Below, piece by piece: positions 1-8,853 of a stretch of DNA of 64,000 bases (its first letter is position 1; each line of letters starts with the position of its first letter). Under the pieces are notes generated by a model. It saw only the letters and a program-made list of their open reading frames with translations, did no database searches and was not told the DNA's origin. Made by a program: the position numbers and the translations under genes. The DNA comes from CAVVFX01 sp963747535 (GTDB lineage Bacteria; Acidobacteriota; Terriglobia; Bryobacterales; Bryobacteraceae): assembly GCA_963747535.1 (NCBI GenBank), contig CAVVFX010000008.1, forward strand, positions 186,001-250,000, given 5' to 3'.

Positions 1-279
1 GGTTTCCTTGTAGTTCTCAAAGCCTTTGGCCTCGACCAACAACTGGTACATTCCCGGTGGAACCGAGGCGAACGTGTAGTAGCCATCGTGGTTTGCGACG
101 GTGTCTCGTTGAGAGCCGGATTGCTCGTCGCGGAGTTTCAAGGTCGCTCCCGCGACCACGGCGCCCGACGGATCTGACACGATGCCGGTCAGAGTTCCGT
201 AAATAGATTGCGCAGGCATATCCATGGCCAGCAGCGCAGCGAATGCGATTCCTACAAGGAACCTCTGTGAACGTCTCAT
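1..279 (-). CDS. Oar-type TonB-dependent receptor, N-terminal part (runs off window)
   Basis: Partial gene; only the first 93 codons are inside the window. The peptide starts MRRSQRFLVG, has a hydrophobic signal peptide ending near the Ala-Gln of MPAQS, and then a carboxypeptidase-regulatory-like Ig fold (YGTLTGIVSDPSGAVVAGA, then DGYYTFASVPPGMYQLLVEA). This pairing is the standard N-terminus of the Oar/Cna-B type TonB-dependent outer-membrane receptors that are expanded in Acidobacteria. The start is the ATG at 279, with an AGAAGGG ribosome site about 10 nt upstream. The plug and barrel lie beyond the left edge, so the ligand cannot be judged. Confidence 0.8.
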   Translation of the reverse strand, partial: MRRSQRFLVGIAFAALLAMDMPAQSIYGTLTGIVSDPSGAVVAGATLKLRDEQSGSQRDTVANHDGYYTFASVPPGMYQLLVEAKGFENYKET

Positions 280-440
280 AACTTTGTGTAACCCTTCTGA
301 AGAACCGACACCCATTGGAAATCCCGCACGATCCGGGGGAACAGACAGTGTCAAAGATCTTATAAGATAAATTTGAAGAACGCAAGTGCCTTCCGCTGGA
401 ATGTATCCATGTGGTAGCATTTCACGCCAGGAGGCCACAC

Positions 441-764
441 ATGGCGCAATATCTTTTTCAAATCGCTTACACGCCCGGGGCGTGGAGCGCGTTGGTCAAT
501 CACCCGCAAGATCGCACCAAAGCCGTCGAAGGTCCGATTCAAAAACTCGGGGGCAAGGTCGAACGTTTCTGGTTCTCGTTCGGTGATTACGATATATTGG
601 GCGTAGCTGAATTGCCGGACAGTGTTAGTGCCGCCGCGTTTTCCATGGCTATCACTGCCGGAGGGGCGTGCAAGGCTGTGAAGACTACGCCGCTGCTCAG
701 TATCGAAGAGGGTATCGAGTCTATGCGCAAGGCAGCTACTTGCGGTTATCGCCCGGTCACGTGA
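441..764 (+). CDS. GYD domain-containing protein
   Basis: A 107-residue soluble protein of the GYD family (named for the Gly-Tyr-Asp motif; here FSFGDYDILGVAELPD). The fold is a small ferredoxin-like alpha+beta unit, about 100 residues, so the length is complete. The ATG at 441 was chosen because a GGAGG-like site (CAGGAGG) lies 5-11 nt upstream; an in-frame start 10 codons earlier has no such site. Biochemical role is unknown for the family. No signal peptide is seen. It stands alone, divergent from the receptor fragment on its left and followed by pseudogenes. Confidence 0.8.
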   Translation: MAQYLFQIAYTPGAWSALVNHPQDRTKAVEGPIQKLGGKVERFWFSFGDYDILGVAELPDSVSAAAFSMAITAGGACKAVKTTPLLSIEEGIESMRKAATCGYRPVT

Positions 765-818
765 CCTGGGACCGTTCGCGCAGAGCAGTCCCATCTGCCG
801 GGGATGTGATGTTTTTGT

Positions 819-1497
819 CCCAGACCCCATGCTTTCACGCTCTCCACCACCAGTTCGCTGGTGCAGGCATGGTACGCGCGCTCCCATCACCGCGCGGTCC
901 CCTACCGTTTGTTTGCGCTGTCGAATACCGCGTCGCTGCTGGCGCTGGTGACCTATCCGTTCGTGGTAGAGCCTGCGTTCACCACCCACGTGCAGGCGAC
1001 TGATACCGGAACTGGCGAATTCTCAATTCACCTATCTGAAAGACTCCGCGGCAAAGATCGAGATCGTGCTGGGAGACGCGCGGCTCTCGCTCGAACAGGA
1101 ACCCGGCCAGCAGTACGATCTGCTGGTGATGGATACGTTCTCCGGCGACTCGGTTCCGGTGCACCTGGTCACCCCGGAGGCCCTCGAAACCTACTTCCAT
1201 CATCTGAACCGGGAGGCTTGCTGGCGATGAACATTACCAACACATTTCTCAACCTTCGCCCGGTAGTGGAACGTGCGGCATCCAGCTTCGGCAAAATCGC
1301 AATCCTCTATCGGCTGAAACCTGAGGACGATGACGACCTATGTTTCAGGTCCAACTGGGTCGTTGTGGCAGATCCTTCGATTCGCCAAACCGCCCCCAAC
1401 CTATTCCGGGCTGGAGAGGTGCTGGCGCCACCCCGGCTTTCGGATTTGGACCGATGACTTTTCTGGCTTGTGGGGAATCTTCTATTCAGCCGGATGA
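819..1497 (+). pseudogene. Spermine/spermidine synthase-like membrane fusion protein, decayed
   Basis: Remnant read in at least two frames. One frame gives SLVQAWYARSHHRAVPYRLF then ALSNTASLLALVTYPFVVEP, typical of the membrane part of bacterial fused spermidine-synthase-like proteins. Another frame gives KIEIVLGDARLSLEQEPG and YDLLVMDTFSGDSVPVHLVT, the methyltransferase-like synthase core. The first frame then resumes with NITNTFLNLRPVVERAASSF, and the end is GFRIWTDDFSGLWGIF before a TGA at 1495. A large stretch normally found between the membrane part and the synthase core is missing, so there is an internal deletion as well as frameshifts. It cannot make a working enzyme. Confidence 0.7.
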
Positions 1498-1569
1498 ACT
1501 TGCGACCCGCTCCGCGTCCGCGGCTGAATCATTTTTCACGCACAGTTTCACGAACATTTACATACGTCC

Positions 1570-1758
1570 CGGAGAATGAAGGTTGTATTGCGCTGGCCCT
1601 GTTGCTATCGCGTGGCGATTCGGGCCGAAGCTTTCAATCTGACGAACACGCCGAACTACAGCCAGATCGGCCGCATCGTCAATGCGTCGGATTATGGCAT
1701 GATCGATAGCGAAATTTCTCCGCACCAGTTGCGATTTGACGGGAAAGTGACATTCTAG
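1570..1758 (+). pseudogene. C-terminal remnant of an Oar-type TonB receptor
   Basis: An open stretch of about 60 codons ending in a TAG at 1756. It reads RAEAFNLTNTPNYSQIGRIV and then SPHQLRFDGKVTF, which is the characteristic last part of the beta-barrel of Oar-type receptors (compare the intact receptor ending near 57189: FRSEFFNITNHPNFGNPNT ... RIIQFALKMMF). Nothing upstream encodes the rest of the barrel, so this is a 3' fragment left by a deletion. Confidence 0.65.
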
Positions 1759-1766
1759 TAAGATCC

Positions 1767-2771
1767 ATGCCGGTAAGATTGACTATGTTCCTCGCTGCGA
1801 GCCTGACGCTGCTCCCGGCACAAGATCTCCGGATCTATGCCATCGATGTCGAAGGCGGCAAATCCACGCTGTACGTTTCGCCTTCCGGCGAGTCGATGCT
1901 CATTGATACCGGTTATGCGGATAACCATAATCGCGACGCGAACCGCATTCTGGCGGCCGCTGCCTCCGCCGGCGTGAAGCGCATCGATTATCTTGTCATC
2001 ACCCATTACCACGGCGATCACGCGGGCGGTGTCCCGCAGTTGGCGGCAAAAATTCCGATCGGTAAAATTTTCGATCATGGCGACAGCTTCGAACAGTCGA
2101 ACGCAAGAACGCAGGCGGTGTTTCAACCTTACGTAGCATTGCGCAAGAAGTATCCGCATCAGACGCTGCGGCCCGGCGATGCCGTTCCGATCAAAGGTCT
2201 CAAAGTGGAAGTAGTCGCGGGCGCGGGCAATACGCTCGCGGCGCCGCTAGCCGGCGCCGGCCAACCCAATCCGTTTTGTGCCGGCTACGAAGCGTTGAAG
2301 CCCGATCCCGGCGAGAACGCGCACTCGCTCGGCATGATCATGACTTTCGGCAAGCTGCGCATCGCGGATCTCGGCGATCTCTACTGGAACAAGGAATACG
2401 AGCTGGCTTGCCCCGTCAACAAGCTTGGAGTTGTCGACCTGTACATGACGACACACCATGGCACCGCAACCTCGGGCTCTCCGCCGATCGTTTATGCGCT
2501 GCATCCCAAGGTCGCGATCATGAACAATGGCGCGGACAAGGGCGGCTCCGTCAAAGCGCTGAAGACGCTCCACAGTTCGCCCGGTCTCCAGGACCTGTGG
2601 CAGCTCCACTTCTCGAACGAGGGCGGTAAGGAATACAATGCACCCGAAGCCTTCATCGCTAATACTTCAACAGAAAATGACGGGGGTTACGCGATCGAAG
2701 TCACGGCCCACACGGACGGCAGCTTTACCGTGCGCAACGATCGGAATCATTTCGAGAAGAGTTATCGATAA
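1767..2771 (+). CDS. Secreted metallo-beta-lactamase-fold hydrolase (ComEC/Rec2-like)
   Basis: A 334-residue protein with a short N-terminal hydrophobic segment (LTMFLAASLTLLPAQ) that looks like a signal peptide. The metal-binding motif HxHxDH is present as THYHGDHAGG (His80, His82, Asp84, His85), and a further candidate ligand sits in TTHHGTATSG. The layout DVEGGKSTLYVSPSGESMLI followed by LIDTGY is typical of the ComEC/Rec2-related MBL subgroup that occurs as stand-alone exported hydrolases. The substrate is unknown. The ATG at 1767 lies nine bases after the stop of the receptor remnant. All core motifs are intact, so activity is likely. Confidence 0.8.
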   Translation: MPVRLTMFLAASLTLLPAQDLRIYAIDVEGGKSTLYVSPSGESMLIDTGYADNHNRDANRILAAAASAGVKRIDYLVITHYHGDHAGGVPQLAAKIPIGKIFDHGDSFEQSNARTQAVFQPYVALRKKYPHQTLRPGDAVPIKGLKVEVVAGAGNTLAAPLAGAGQPNPFCAGYEALKPDPGENAHSLGMIMTFGKLRIADLGDLYWNKEYELACPVNKLGVVDLYMTTHHGTATSGSPPIVYALHPKVAIMNNGADKGGSVKALKTLHSSPGLQDLWQLHFSNEGGKEYNAPEAFIANTSTENDGGYAIEVTAHTDGSFTVRNDRNHFEKSYR

Positions 2772-2808
2772 CCCGGCCATGCGGTCTTCATTTAACTCCT
2801 GACTTCTA

Positions 2809-2960
2809 ACTTCCGCGCACTGATCGGATCCGGGCTACGTTCCGGCGGTGGCCTCCACTGATCCGCAAGGCGAGATGGATGTGATACGTTTCTAATTCTT
2901 CCAACGTAGGGAACTTTTCGGCCCCACGCCACGGGTAGGGTTGTCGACGCGTCGCGTGTT
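2809..2960 (-). pseudogene. Possible Fis-type HTH remnant of an NtrC-like regulator
   Basis: The minus strand reads GAEKFPTLEELETYHIHLAL RISGG, resembling the entry into the C-terminal Fis-type helix-turn-helix of sigma-54 activators (LPTLEELE...HI..AL...GGN). The rest of the helix-turn-helix is corrupted and there is no AAA+ domain nearby. The remainder of the 2772-3223 gap shows no other recognisable gene. Confidence 0.3.
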
Positions 2961-3223
2961 CCCTAGCGCCTCTGTGCGGTACTCCGAGTCCGCGATGCTT
3001 ATCGGAGACCGAATTGATCGGCCGGAACAGCCGGCGCAGTTTGAGCGAGCACCATGAGCAGCCCGTCACCAGCATCTCCAAAGTGTTCTGCGATGTGGTG
3101 GATACGATGGAATGCCTCTCTACCGCACGCCGCGCAAATGTCCAATTCCGAACGAACGGCTCAATGTGGATTCAAGAGAGTTATAATAAGATGGTTACGG
3201 ATACTAACAATAGAAATTGAGTT

Positions 3224-3454
3224 ATGGATCAGCTTACCCTCTTCGGTTTGTTTGCAGTTACCGCGATGTTAGTCACTTACGCGTTGGAGCCGCGTAGTAC
3301 CTGGTTCATCCTGGCGTTTGCCGGGTCCTGTGTGTTGGGTTCGGTTTACGGCTTTCTTCAGGGTGCGTGGCCCTTCGGGGTCGTAGAAGCAGTCTGGTCG
3401 ATTGTTGCGGTGAGACGGTGGTTGCTTGTTCGTAATTCCGGCGCCGAGGCCTGA
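3224..3454 (+). CDS. Small membrane protein, conserved hypothetical
   Basis: A 76-residue protein with two predicted membrane helices (roughly residues 3-20 and 26-44) and a conserved-looking stretch YALEPRSTWFILAFAGSCVL then YGFLQGAWPFGVVEAVWSIV. Small proteins of this type occur widely in bacteria with no assigned role. The start is the ATG at 3224; the ribosome site is weak. A stem-loop follows directly downstream. Confidence 0.65.
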   Translation: MDQLTLFGLFAVTAMLVTYALEPRSTWFILAFAGSCVLGSVYGFLQGAWPFGVVEAVWSIVAVRRWLLVRNSGAEA

Positions 3455-3458
3455 CGAC

Positions 3459-3476
3459 TGGACCGTTCCCGGTCCA
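3459..3476. terminator. Stem-loop between convergent genes
   Basis: Perfect 7-bp inverted repeat TGGACCG / CGGTCCA with a TTCC tetraloop, five bases after the stop of the upstream small membrane gene and 15 bases before the end of the convergent gene. There is no long T-run, so it is a plausible but not classical terminator. Confidence 0.5.
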
Positions 3477-3490
3477 CATTTAACGCGGAT

Positions 3491-3961
3491 TTATTCAGAG
3501 AACGCCCCGAAATCAGGGGCGCGTACAACCACCCACACCGTTCCCCTTCCGTCGCAGAAAGAACAATGCTTTCCCGAATACGCCTTCCCGCTGCCACCAC
3601 ATTGTTCGCAGCCGGCAATCAGTTTCACCCGTAGTCGTTCAGGTTCCGGCACATCGTCCAACCGCCGAATGACTTCCGCATGATGGTGGGTGACCAGCCA
3701 CCGGCGCAGTTCGCTCTCTGGCTTATTCCGATCATGGGAACTAAGCTGCGGACTCCGGTGCGACCACCAGTTCGGCACACAGTTGAAACAAACCAACTCG
3801 CCGCCGTCGAACAATGCGCCTGGATCTGAGTGCCGGTAAAAGATGCCGCACCAACTGCAGGGCTTAATGCCAAGCAATCCGAGGCCGGCTTTTAGATGTT
3901 CCAGGCCGCGCTCAAGGCTGGCCAGCCTTTCATCCAGGCCCTTCTCCGAGTTCTCTGACAA
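3491..3961 (-). CDS. Zinc-ribbon protein, hypothetical
   Basis: A 156-residue cytosolic protein with a heptad-like N-terminus (LASLERGLEHLKAGLGLLG, possible short coiled coil) and three cysteine pairs: CSWCG, CFNC, and a DnaJ-like CEQCGGSGKAYSGKHCSFCDG at the C-terminal end. The CxxCxGxG pattern suggests a small zinc-binding fold. The TTG at 3961 is taken as start because AGGAG sits 6-10 nt upstream on the minus strand and no ATG is as well placed. No neighbour hints at function; the gene is monocistronic and convergent with the small membrane gene. Confidence 0.65.
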   Translation of the reverse strand: MSENSEKGLDERLASLERGLEHLKAGLGLLGIKPCSWCGIFYRHSDPGALFDGGELVCFNCVPNWWSHRSPQLSSHDRNKPESELRRWLVTHHHAEVIRRLDDVPEPERLRVKLIAGCEQCGGSGKAYSGKHCSFCDGRGTVWVVVRAPDFGAFSE

Positions 3962-4098
3962 GCAGGTCTCCTAGCGGCATCATACGTCGCACAACAGCAA
4001 AGTGCTTAATCGCCGATTCACTTACGCGAGACAAACCTCCACGGCAAGACCAGGTGGCATTTCGACTCGACTGTTAGCCGCACCTGGCTAACGTTAAT

Positions 4099-4839
4099 TC
4101 ACAGTTCCAGCCTGCCTTGGAACTGCATCTCATCGAGATTGAAGAATTGTGTGATGCCAACCCGGCCGATGCGCGCCTCGAATTCGATGCGTCGATCGTT
4201 GGGGGAGATTTCCGCGGAAAGTGGAAACACATATGCAATAACCAGTCCGTCTCCCAACTGGAAAACCTCCACACTCGATGGCTTCACGTCTTTCTTCCCC
4301 TCACGCCTCAGGAACGCTTGCTGTTTCAGAGGATTTCCCAGGCTCTTTGGATCGCCCTTGAAGGATTTTCCGGGTATGCCATAGACCGCCAGGCTATAGC
4401 CATCGCCGTCCAAGGTGGGCGGCTCCACGACATGGGATTTTAGCTCCGCCACGCGCACGGGTAGCGCGCTCTCCCAACGAAGCAGTAATGTAACAGACGG
4501 CTGTTGCCGGACAGTATTGTCAATCTTGAAGAGGTCGAGGACGTTCGTCGGAACTTTGGGTGAGTTACTTTTCTGCTCGATCCCGTCGTACCCGACGCCA
4601 TGGGCCTGTCCCATGTTTCCACCGTCTCTACGTTCATCCTCGGTCTGCAGGCGGGCCACCATGACTTTTGTAGTCTTAGCCCACGGAGACTCAGTCAGTA
4701 TTTGACGTGCGTCGTCTTCGGTCCAGTTGGGGCTGGCTTTAGTCTTCCAGGATGCGTCCGCCGCAGCCAGGACGACGACAGCGGTCAGTAACCCGGTCAC
4801 CCTCAATGTCGAGATTCTTGAACCTCTTAGCATATTCAT
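4099..4839 (-). CDS. Exported hypothetical protein, co-translated with a response regulator
   Basis: A 246-residue protein with an N-terminal hydrophobic stretch (VTGLLTAVVVLAAADA) consistent with export. The mature part contains NWTEDDARQILTESPWAK, a pattern seen in uncharacterised acidobacterial proteins. The start ATG at 4839 overlaps the TGA of the upstream response regulator by four bases (ATGA), so the two are very likely translationally coupled and in the same operon, which ties this protein to the regulatory locus. No catalytic motif is recognised. Confidence 0.65.
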   Translation of the reverse strand: MNMLRGSRISTLRVTGLLTAVVVLAAADASWKTKASPNWTEDDARQILTESPWAKTTKVMVARLQTEDERRDGGNMGQAHGVGYDGIEQKSNSPKVPTNVLDLFKIDNTVRQQPSVTLLLRWESALPVRVAELKSHVVEPPTLDGDGYSLAVYGIPGKSFKGDPKSLGNPLKQQAFLRREGKKDVKPSSVEVFQLGDGLVIAYVFPLSAEISPNDRRIEFEARIGRVGITQFFNLDEMQFQGRLEL

Positions 4840-5540
4840 CTGGGCGGAATCTCATTCCTGTCCGCAAACCGATAGCCGATATAATTGTTGGTCAACAGAT
4901 AGCGCGGTGCATCCACTTGATCCTCGAGTTTTCTGCGCAACTGACGAACGAACGTCCGCAGATAGTCCAATCGGCTCCCGTGCTCCGGCCCCCAGACGGC
5001 TGTTAGTATTTTTTTATGGGGGATCGGGATACCTGCGTGCATCATGAGATAGACGAGGAGGTCAAACTCCTTCGGGGTAAGGTGTATTACGTTACCCGCC
5101 TTGTAAACCATTCGTCGGGACAGGTCGGCTTCAATCTCCCCGATACGAATCGGTGCATGTCCCGGAATTTGGGGCGTTTTTGTTCTCCGCATGGCAGCGC
5201 GGACACGTGCCATCACCTCGCTCATGTGTAACGGCTTCGCGATGCAGTCATCTGCGCCGGCATCAAGCGCTTCGAGTTGGTCACGCTCACTGTCCACGGC
5301 AGTAAGCATGAGGACCCGGAGCCCGGGACATTGGGCTCGCAGTTCCCCACAGATTTCAACGGGCTGCCGTCCGGACATACGCGCGGCCAGCAGGGCGACG
5401 TCACAACGAATCGCTTGCGCCAGCGCGAGCGCTTCCTCAACTCCCGAGGCTTCGGCGACGTCGAAGCCGGCTGCAAACAGAGTGTTGTGGAGAGCGCGCC
5501 GCACGGAATAATCCTCATCGGCAACCAACACCCTCCCCAT
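4836..5540 (-). CDS. OmpR/KdpE-like response regulator, phospho-acceptor Asp replaced by Ala (RR1)
   Basis: A 234-residue protein with an N-terminal receiver and a C-terminal winged helix (IHLTPKEFDLLVYLMMHAG ... YLRTFVRQLRRKLEDQ ... GYRF). In the receiver the acidic pocket (ADED), the switch Thr (LMLTAVDS) and the Lys (CIAKPL) are kept, but the phosphorylation site reads VALLAARMSG where active paralogues read LVLLDINMPG; Ala52 occupies the Asp position. It is therefore probably phosphorylation-independent. The ATG at 5540 was chosen because it places GRVLVADED at the N-terminus; longer starts up to 5666 add an unrelated tail. It is followed by the exported hypothetical gene with a 4-bp overlap. 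A direct-repeat operator lies 113 bp upstream. Confidence 0.85.
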   Translation of the reverse strand: MGRVLVADEDYSVRRALHNTLFAAGFDVAEASGVEEALALAQAIRCDVALLAARMSGRQPVEICGELRAQCPGLRVLMLTAVDSERDQLEALDAGADDCIAKPLHMSEVMARVRAAMRRTKTPQIPGHAPIRIGEIEADLSRRMVYKAGNVIHLTPKEFDLLVYLMMHAGIPIPHKKILTAVWGPEHGSRLDYLRTFVRQLRRKLEDQVDAPRYLLTNNYIGYRFADRNEIPPR

Positions 5541-5652
5541 AGGCTTCTCGCCTTCCTGCTGCCCCATTAAACCTAGGTTGACCGTCGACAATGTCTGCGT
5601 TGCAGATCCCATCGTTATCATCATGCTCCCAAGAAGAGTTTCGCCTACAAAC

Positions 5653-5669
5653 GATGAAAAAGTCATGAA
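5653..5669 (-). promoter_or_regulatory. Candidate direct-repeat operator upstream of RR1
   Basis: On the minus strand the sequence is TTCATGACTTTTTCATC: two TTCATG-like half-sites whose starts are 11 bp apart, the usual spacing for OmpR-family winged-helix dimers. It lies 113 bp upstream of the RR1 start. Confidence 0.5.
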
Positions 5670-5736
5670 AGACTCAAGTCAAAATCGATTCCCCGCTGGC
5701 CGGAATCTGATGGCCAGACAAATTTCTGACGTGATT

Positions 5737-5753
5737 CTCATGACTTCTTCATG
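5737..5753 (+). promoter_or_regulatory. Candidate direct-repeat operator upstream of the first histidine kinase
   Basis: CTCATGACTTCTTCATG: two TCATG half-sites with an 11-bp period, 82 bp upstream of the kinase start. The same pattern is found upstream of neighbouring transcription units. Confidence 0.5.
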
Positions 5754-5834
5754 TCCGTTCGTAGAGAATTAACGACAGAACTGGAGCCAGGGCCCTCGTG
5801 GACCAAAACCGCGAGGCAGTGGTGAAACTGCAGA

Positions 5835-7313
5835 ATGACTGTGTTTAAACTATCTGGGCATTGGCGTTTTAGCGCGAACGTATTTATCGGCACACTGCTC
5901 GTAGCGGCAATCACAGTAGCTTCTTATGCCGCCCATGTGAATACCGGCATACCGGCATTTCTATATCTCCTGGCGGTAGTCAGTCTGTCACTAGTTGGTG
6001 GCTTCGCTGAGGCTGCGGTCGTCTCCGTGGTGGCCGTGGGTTGCATTGACTATTTCTTTATCCCGCCGGTGCTCGAATGGCAGATCACCGATCCCGTGGA
6101 CACGGTAGGCTTATTTACTTTCTGGGCGACTAGCCTGGTAATCACCCGACTGGCGTCCAATGCGAAGAAGCAAGCCGAAACCGCGGAGAAAAAGCGCAGG
6201 GAGGTCGCTCTTCTTTACGATGCAGCCTCCCAACTTCTTTTGCTCGAGCCCGAGATGGCGGCGGGTACGCGATCTCTCCGGGTATTTCGAGAGGTGTTCG
6301 GTCTCCGCGCAGCCTGCCTCTACGACGGCCTGACCGAGAATCAACTCCTAGAGGGACAATCGCTCCACAATCTCAGCGAGCAGACTCGCAATGCCTACCT
6401 CAGTGAGCGGGACTATCGTGATCCGGACCGACATCTCGACATCCGATGCCTCCACGTCGCCGGAAAACTGACCGGAGCCATCGGGTTTGAGGGAAGCCTG
6501 GACGACGAGTACACCATGGGCTCGCTGTCGTTGATGGCCGCCACCGCGCTCGAGCGCACCCATTCATTTCGGCAGAGTGCGAGAGCATCGGCCGCCGCGG
6601 AGTCAGAGACTTTGCGGTCGGCGATTCTTGACGCACTGGCTCACGAGTTCAAAACGCCTCTTGGCGCAATCCTCGCGGCAGCCGGTGGACTACGGGAGAG
6701 TGGGGGGCTGAGGCCGGACCAATTGGAGATGACAGAACTAATTGAGAGTGAGTCTTCACGGCTAGGGCGCCTGGCGGCACGTCTGCTGCGGATGGCCCGG
6801 CTGGATAGAGATGAAGTCAGACCGAACATGGAAGTGACTGACTTACGTGCCCTGGTTAGCCGGCTGGGAAAGGAATACGAGACGCACTTCAACGAACACG
6901 AGATTACGCTGCGTGTGGGTCGCGAACCGGCGGAGGTGATGTCCGACCCGGAACTTCTGCATCTGGCGCTGGCGCAGATACTAGACAACGCCGTCAAATA
7001 CTCTCTTCCGGGAACCAGCATCAACGTCGAACTACGCCGGAACAACGGCCTAGCCGACATCCTGATCACGAGCAACGGAAATTCCATCCGTCCCGAATAC
7101 CGGGAACGGATTTTCGACCGTTTTTATCGAGTACCGGATGCCGAGCGGAATGTGTCGTCCGGGACCGGACTGGGTCTATACGTGGCGCGCAAAATTGTTC
7201 GCGCTCATTCCGGCAGCCTCGTACTCGACCCGCCTCGCTTGCCGAATGACCACACTACAACCTTTCGTATGACACTGCCAATTGTCCATCGCGAGTCTGA
7301 CCATGCCCGTTAA
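5835..7313 (+). CDS. KdpD-like membrane histidine kinase without KdpD/Usp sensor domains (HK1)
   Basis: A 492-residue kinase. Residues about 14-105 form four membrane helices of the DUF4118/KdpD type; a GAF-like region follows (about 120-245); then the HisKA domain with the phospho-His at 270 in LDALAHEFKTPL; then an HATPase domain with N-box LAQILDNAVKY and G2 box SGTGLGLYVARKIVRAHSG. The G1 box, normally D.G.G, reads ILITSNGNSIRPE, so the adenine-contacting Asp is Ser and a Gly is lost. The KdpD and Usp domains of classical KdpD are absent and no kdpFABC is in the window. The stop overlaps the next regulator start (ATG 7303), giving a kinase-regulator operon whose partner has an intact phospho-Asp. 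Confidence 0.85.
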   Translation: MTVFKLSGHWRFSANVFIGTLLVAAITVASYAAHVNTGIPAFLYLLAVVSLSLVGGFAEAAVVSVVAVGCIDYFFIPPVLEWQITDPVDTVGLFTFWATSLVITRLASNAKKQAETAEKKRREVALLYDAASQLLLLEPEMAAGTRSLRVFREVFGLRAACLYDGLTENQLLEGQSLHNLSEQTRNAYLSERDYRDPDRHLDIRCLHVAGKLTGAIGFEGSLDDEYTMGSLSLMAATALERTHSFRQSARASAAAESETLRSAILDALAHEFKTPLGAILAAAGGLRESGGLRPDQLEMTELIESESSRLGRLAARLLRMARLDRDEVRPNMEVTDLRALVSRLGKEYETHFNEHEITLRVGREPAEVMSDPELLHLALAQILDNAVKYSLPGTSINVELRRNNGLADILITSNGNSIRPEYRERIFDRFYRVPDAERNVSSGTGLGLYVARKIVRAHSGSLVLDPPRLPNDHTTTFRMTLPIVHRESDHAR

Positions 7314-8046
7314 TCCAATGAGGGTCGTCGTGGGGGACGACGATCCCGCCATGCGCCGCAGCCTTGGTGCTGCGCTCCGGGCAGCGGGTTATGCAGTCGA
7401 CGAGGCGCGTGATGGGGAACAGGCAGCCCGCATGGTTCGCGAGCGTCCGCCGGAACTCGTCCTTCTCGATATCAATATGCCGGGAATAGGCGGGCTTGAG
7501 GCCTGTCGCCGAATCCGGGGCGCCATCCCTTCCGTCGGAATCATCATGATAACGGTTCGCGATGCAGAAGACGATATCATTCAGGCTCTCGAGGCCGGCG
7601 CCGATGACTACCTTACGAAACCTTTTCGAATTCGTGAACTCATCGCACGACTGGGCGCTTTCATGCGCCGCTCCCGGGGGCCGGCCGGACCAGAAGCCCC
7701 TATCCTCCGTGCCGGCAAACTGGAACTCGATGTTGCGCATCGTTCGTTGCGGAAGAGCGGGGACGAGGTACACCTCTCACCCATTGAGTTCGACTTATTG
7801 CTGTACATGATGCAACACCGCGAAATCCCCCTCGATCACTCGAAGCTTCTACGCGCAATCTGGGGACCCGAGTACGGGCAGGAATTTGAGTATCTGCGAA
7901 CTTATGTCCGGTTGATCCGCAAAAAGATCGAGGATAATCCCGCGCGGCCGGAATACATTCTGACTGAACCTTGGCTGGGGTATCGCTTTCATGACCCGGC
8001 CACCCCCCACCAAGCCGTCGTCCCGACGGGCGAAAACCCGGATTAG
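7303..8046 (+). CDS. OmpR/KdpE-like response regulator, canonical (RR2)
   Basis: A 247-residue protein: receiver (acidic triad GDDD, phospho-acceptor Asp56 in LVLLDINMPG, switch Thr in IIMITVRDAED, Lys in DYLTKPF) and C-terminal winged helix (VHLSPIEFDLLLYMMQHRE ... YLRTYVRLIRKKIEDNP ... LGYRF). All receiver residues needed for phosphotransfer are present. The start ATG at 7303 overlaps the end of the histidine kinase by 11 bp; an ATG five codons later is an alternative. The pair should work as a cognate two-component system. It probably binds the 11-bp-spaced repeats found upstream of the locus genes; this is inference. Confidence 0.88.
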   Translation: MPVNPMRVVVGDDDPAMRRSLGAALRAAGYAVDEARDGEQAARMVRERPPELVLLDINMPGIGGLEACRRIRGAIPSVGIIMITVRDAEDDIIQALEAGADDYLTKPFRIRELIARLGAFMRRSRGPAGPEAPILRAGKLELDVAHRSLRKSGDEVHLSPIEFDLLLYMMQHREIPLDHSKLLRAIWGPEYGQEFEYLRTYVRLIRKKIEDNPARPEYILTEPWLGYRFHDPATPHQAVVPTGENPD

Positions 8047-8056
8047 CTTCACGCTT

Positions 8057-8073
8057 TTCATGCCTTTTTCATG
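8057..8073 (+). promoter_or_regulatory. Candidate direct-repeat operator upstream of RR3
   Basis: TTCATGCCTTTTTCATG: two perfect TTCATG half-sites starting at 8057 and 8068, 11 bp apart. It is the best copy of the motif and lies 64 bp upstream of the RR3 start. Confidence 0.55.
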
Positions 8074-8136
8074 AACTGTTCCGCACACTTGTGTGGCTGG
8101 CCCGCGTCGTGCCATGTCTGTCGAATCTAACCTCTC

Positions 8137-8853
8137 ATGTCCGACGAACCAGTTTCTGTCCTGGTGGTAGCCGGTGACGGCGCCTTGCGCCAAGCCATCC
8201 GGACCACTCTGAGCCCAACCGGATTCGCTTTTGAGGAAGCCGTCAGCGACCTCGAAGCGACTGCGAGAGTCCTTCGGCGCTCTTATGACTTAGTGCTCAT
8301 CGGCTGGAGTGAGAACGGTTGCGACGGATTCGAGACCTGTCGTCGCCTGCGTGCCGTCTCTCCGAACCTTGGTATTGTCCTGATTCGTTCGGGATGTGCG
8401 CTGCAAGACGAGATTCGCGCACTGGAGGCCGGCGCCGATGATTGCGTCTCTCTCCCCTTTCGATTCCGCGAGGTGGTGGGTCGCTTGCGAGCCGTTGTGC
8501 GGCGGCCCGATGTTGATAACGAGGCAGTGCGCACCATACTTCGAGCCGGAGACATTAAAATCGACGTCCTCAGGCGGATCTGCTGGCGCGCACGTAATCA
8601 GATCCATTTGTCGACGCGGGAATTCGACCTGCTGGCTGCACTGATGAAACACGAGAGGTGTGCGCTGACACACGTCAAGCTGTTAGTTGCAGTGTGGGGA
8701 CCGGAAGTCAAGCACGACGCTGACTATCTACGTTCTTATATAAACGCCCTTCGCAAGAAGATTGAGACCGATCCTGCCCATCCGGAGTACATTTTGACCG
8801 TGCCCTGGGTTGGATATGCATTTTGTGGTCCGCGAGCCGTCGGCCGAAGTTAG
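8137..8853 (+). CDS. Degenerate OmpR-like response regulator, phospho-acceptor Asp replaced by Gly (RR3)
   Basis: A 238-residue protein with the same receiver plus winged-helix build as its neighbours. The DNA-binding half is well preserved (IHLSTREFDLLAALMKHER ... YLRSYINALRKKIETDP ... GYAF). The receiver is not: the phosphorylation strand reads LVLIGWSENG (Gly56 at the Asp position), the acidic pocket is reduced to VVAGDGA, the switch Thr is replaced (IVLIRSG) and the conserved Lys is Leu (CVSLPF). The reading frame is intact and codon use is like its neighbours, so this looks like a maintained, phosphorylation-independent DNA-binding protein, not a decaying gene. It has its own upstream repeat operator. 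Confidence 0.85.
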   Translation: MSDEPVSVLVVAGDGALRQAIRTTLSPTGFAFEEAVSDLEATARVLRRSYDLVLIGWSENGCDGFETCRRLRAVSPNLGIVLIRSGCALQDEIRALEAGADDCVSLPFRFREVVGRLRAVVRRPDVDNEAVRTILRAGDIKIDVLRRICWRARNQIHLSTREFDLLAALMKHERCALTHVKLLVAVWGPEVKHDADYLRSYINALRKKIETDPAHPEYILTVPWVGYAFCGPRAVGRS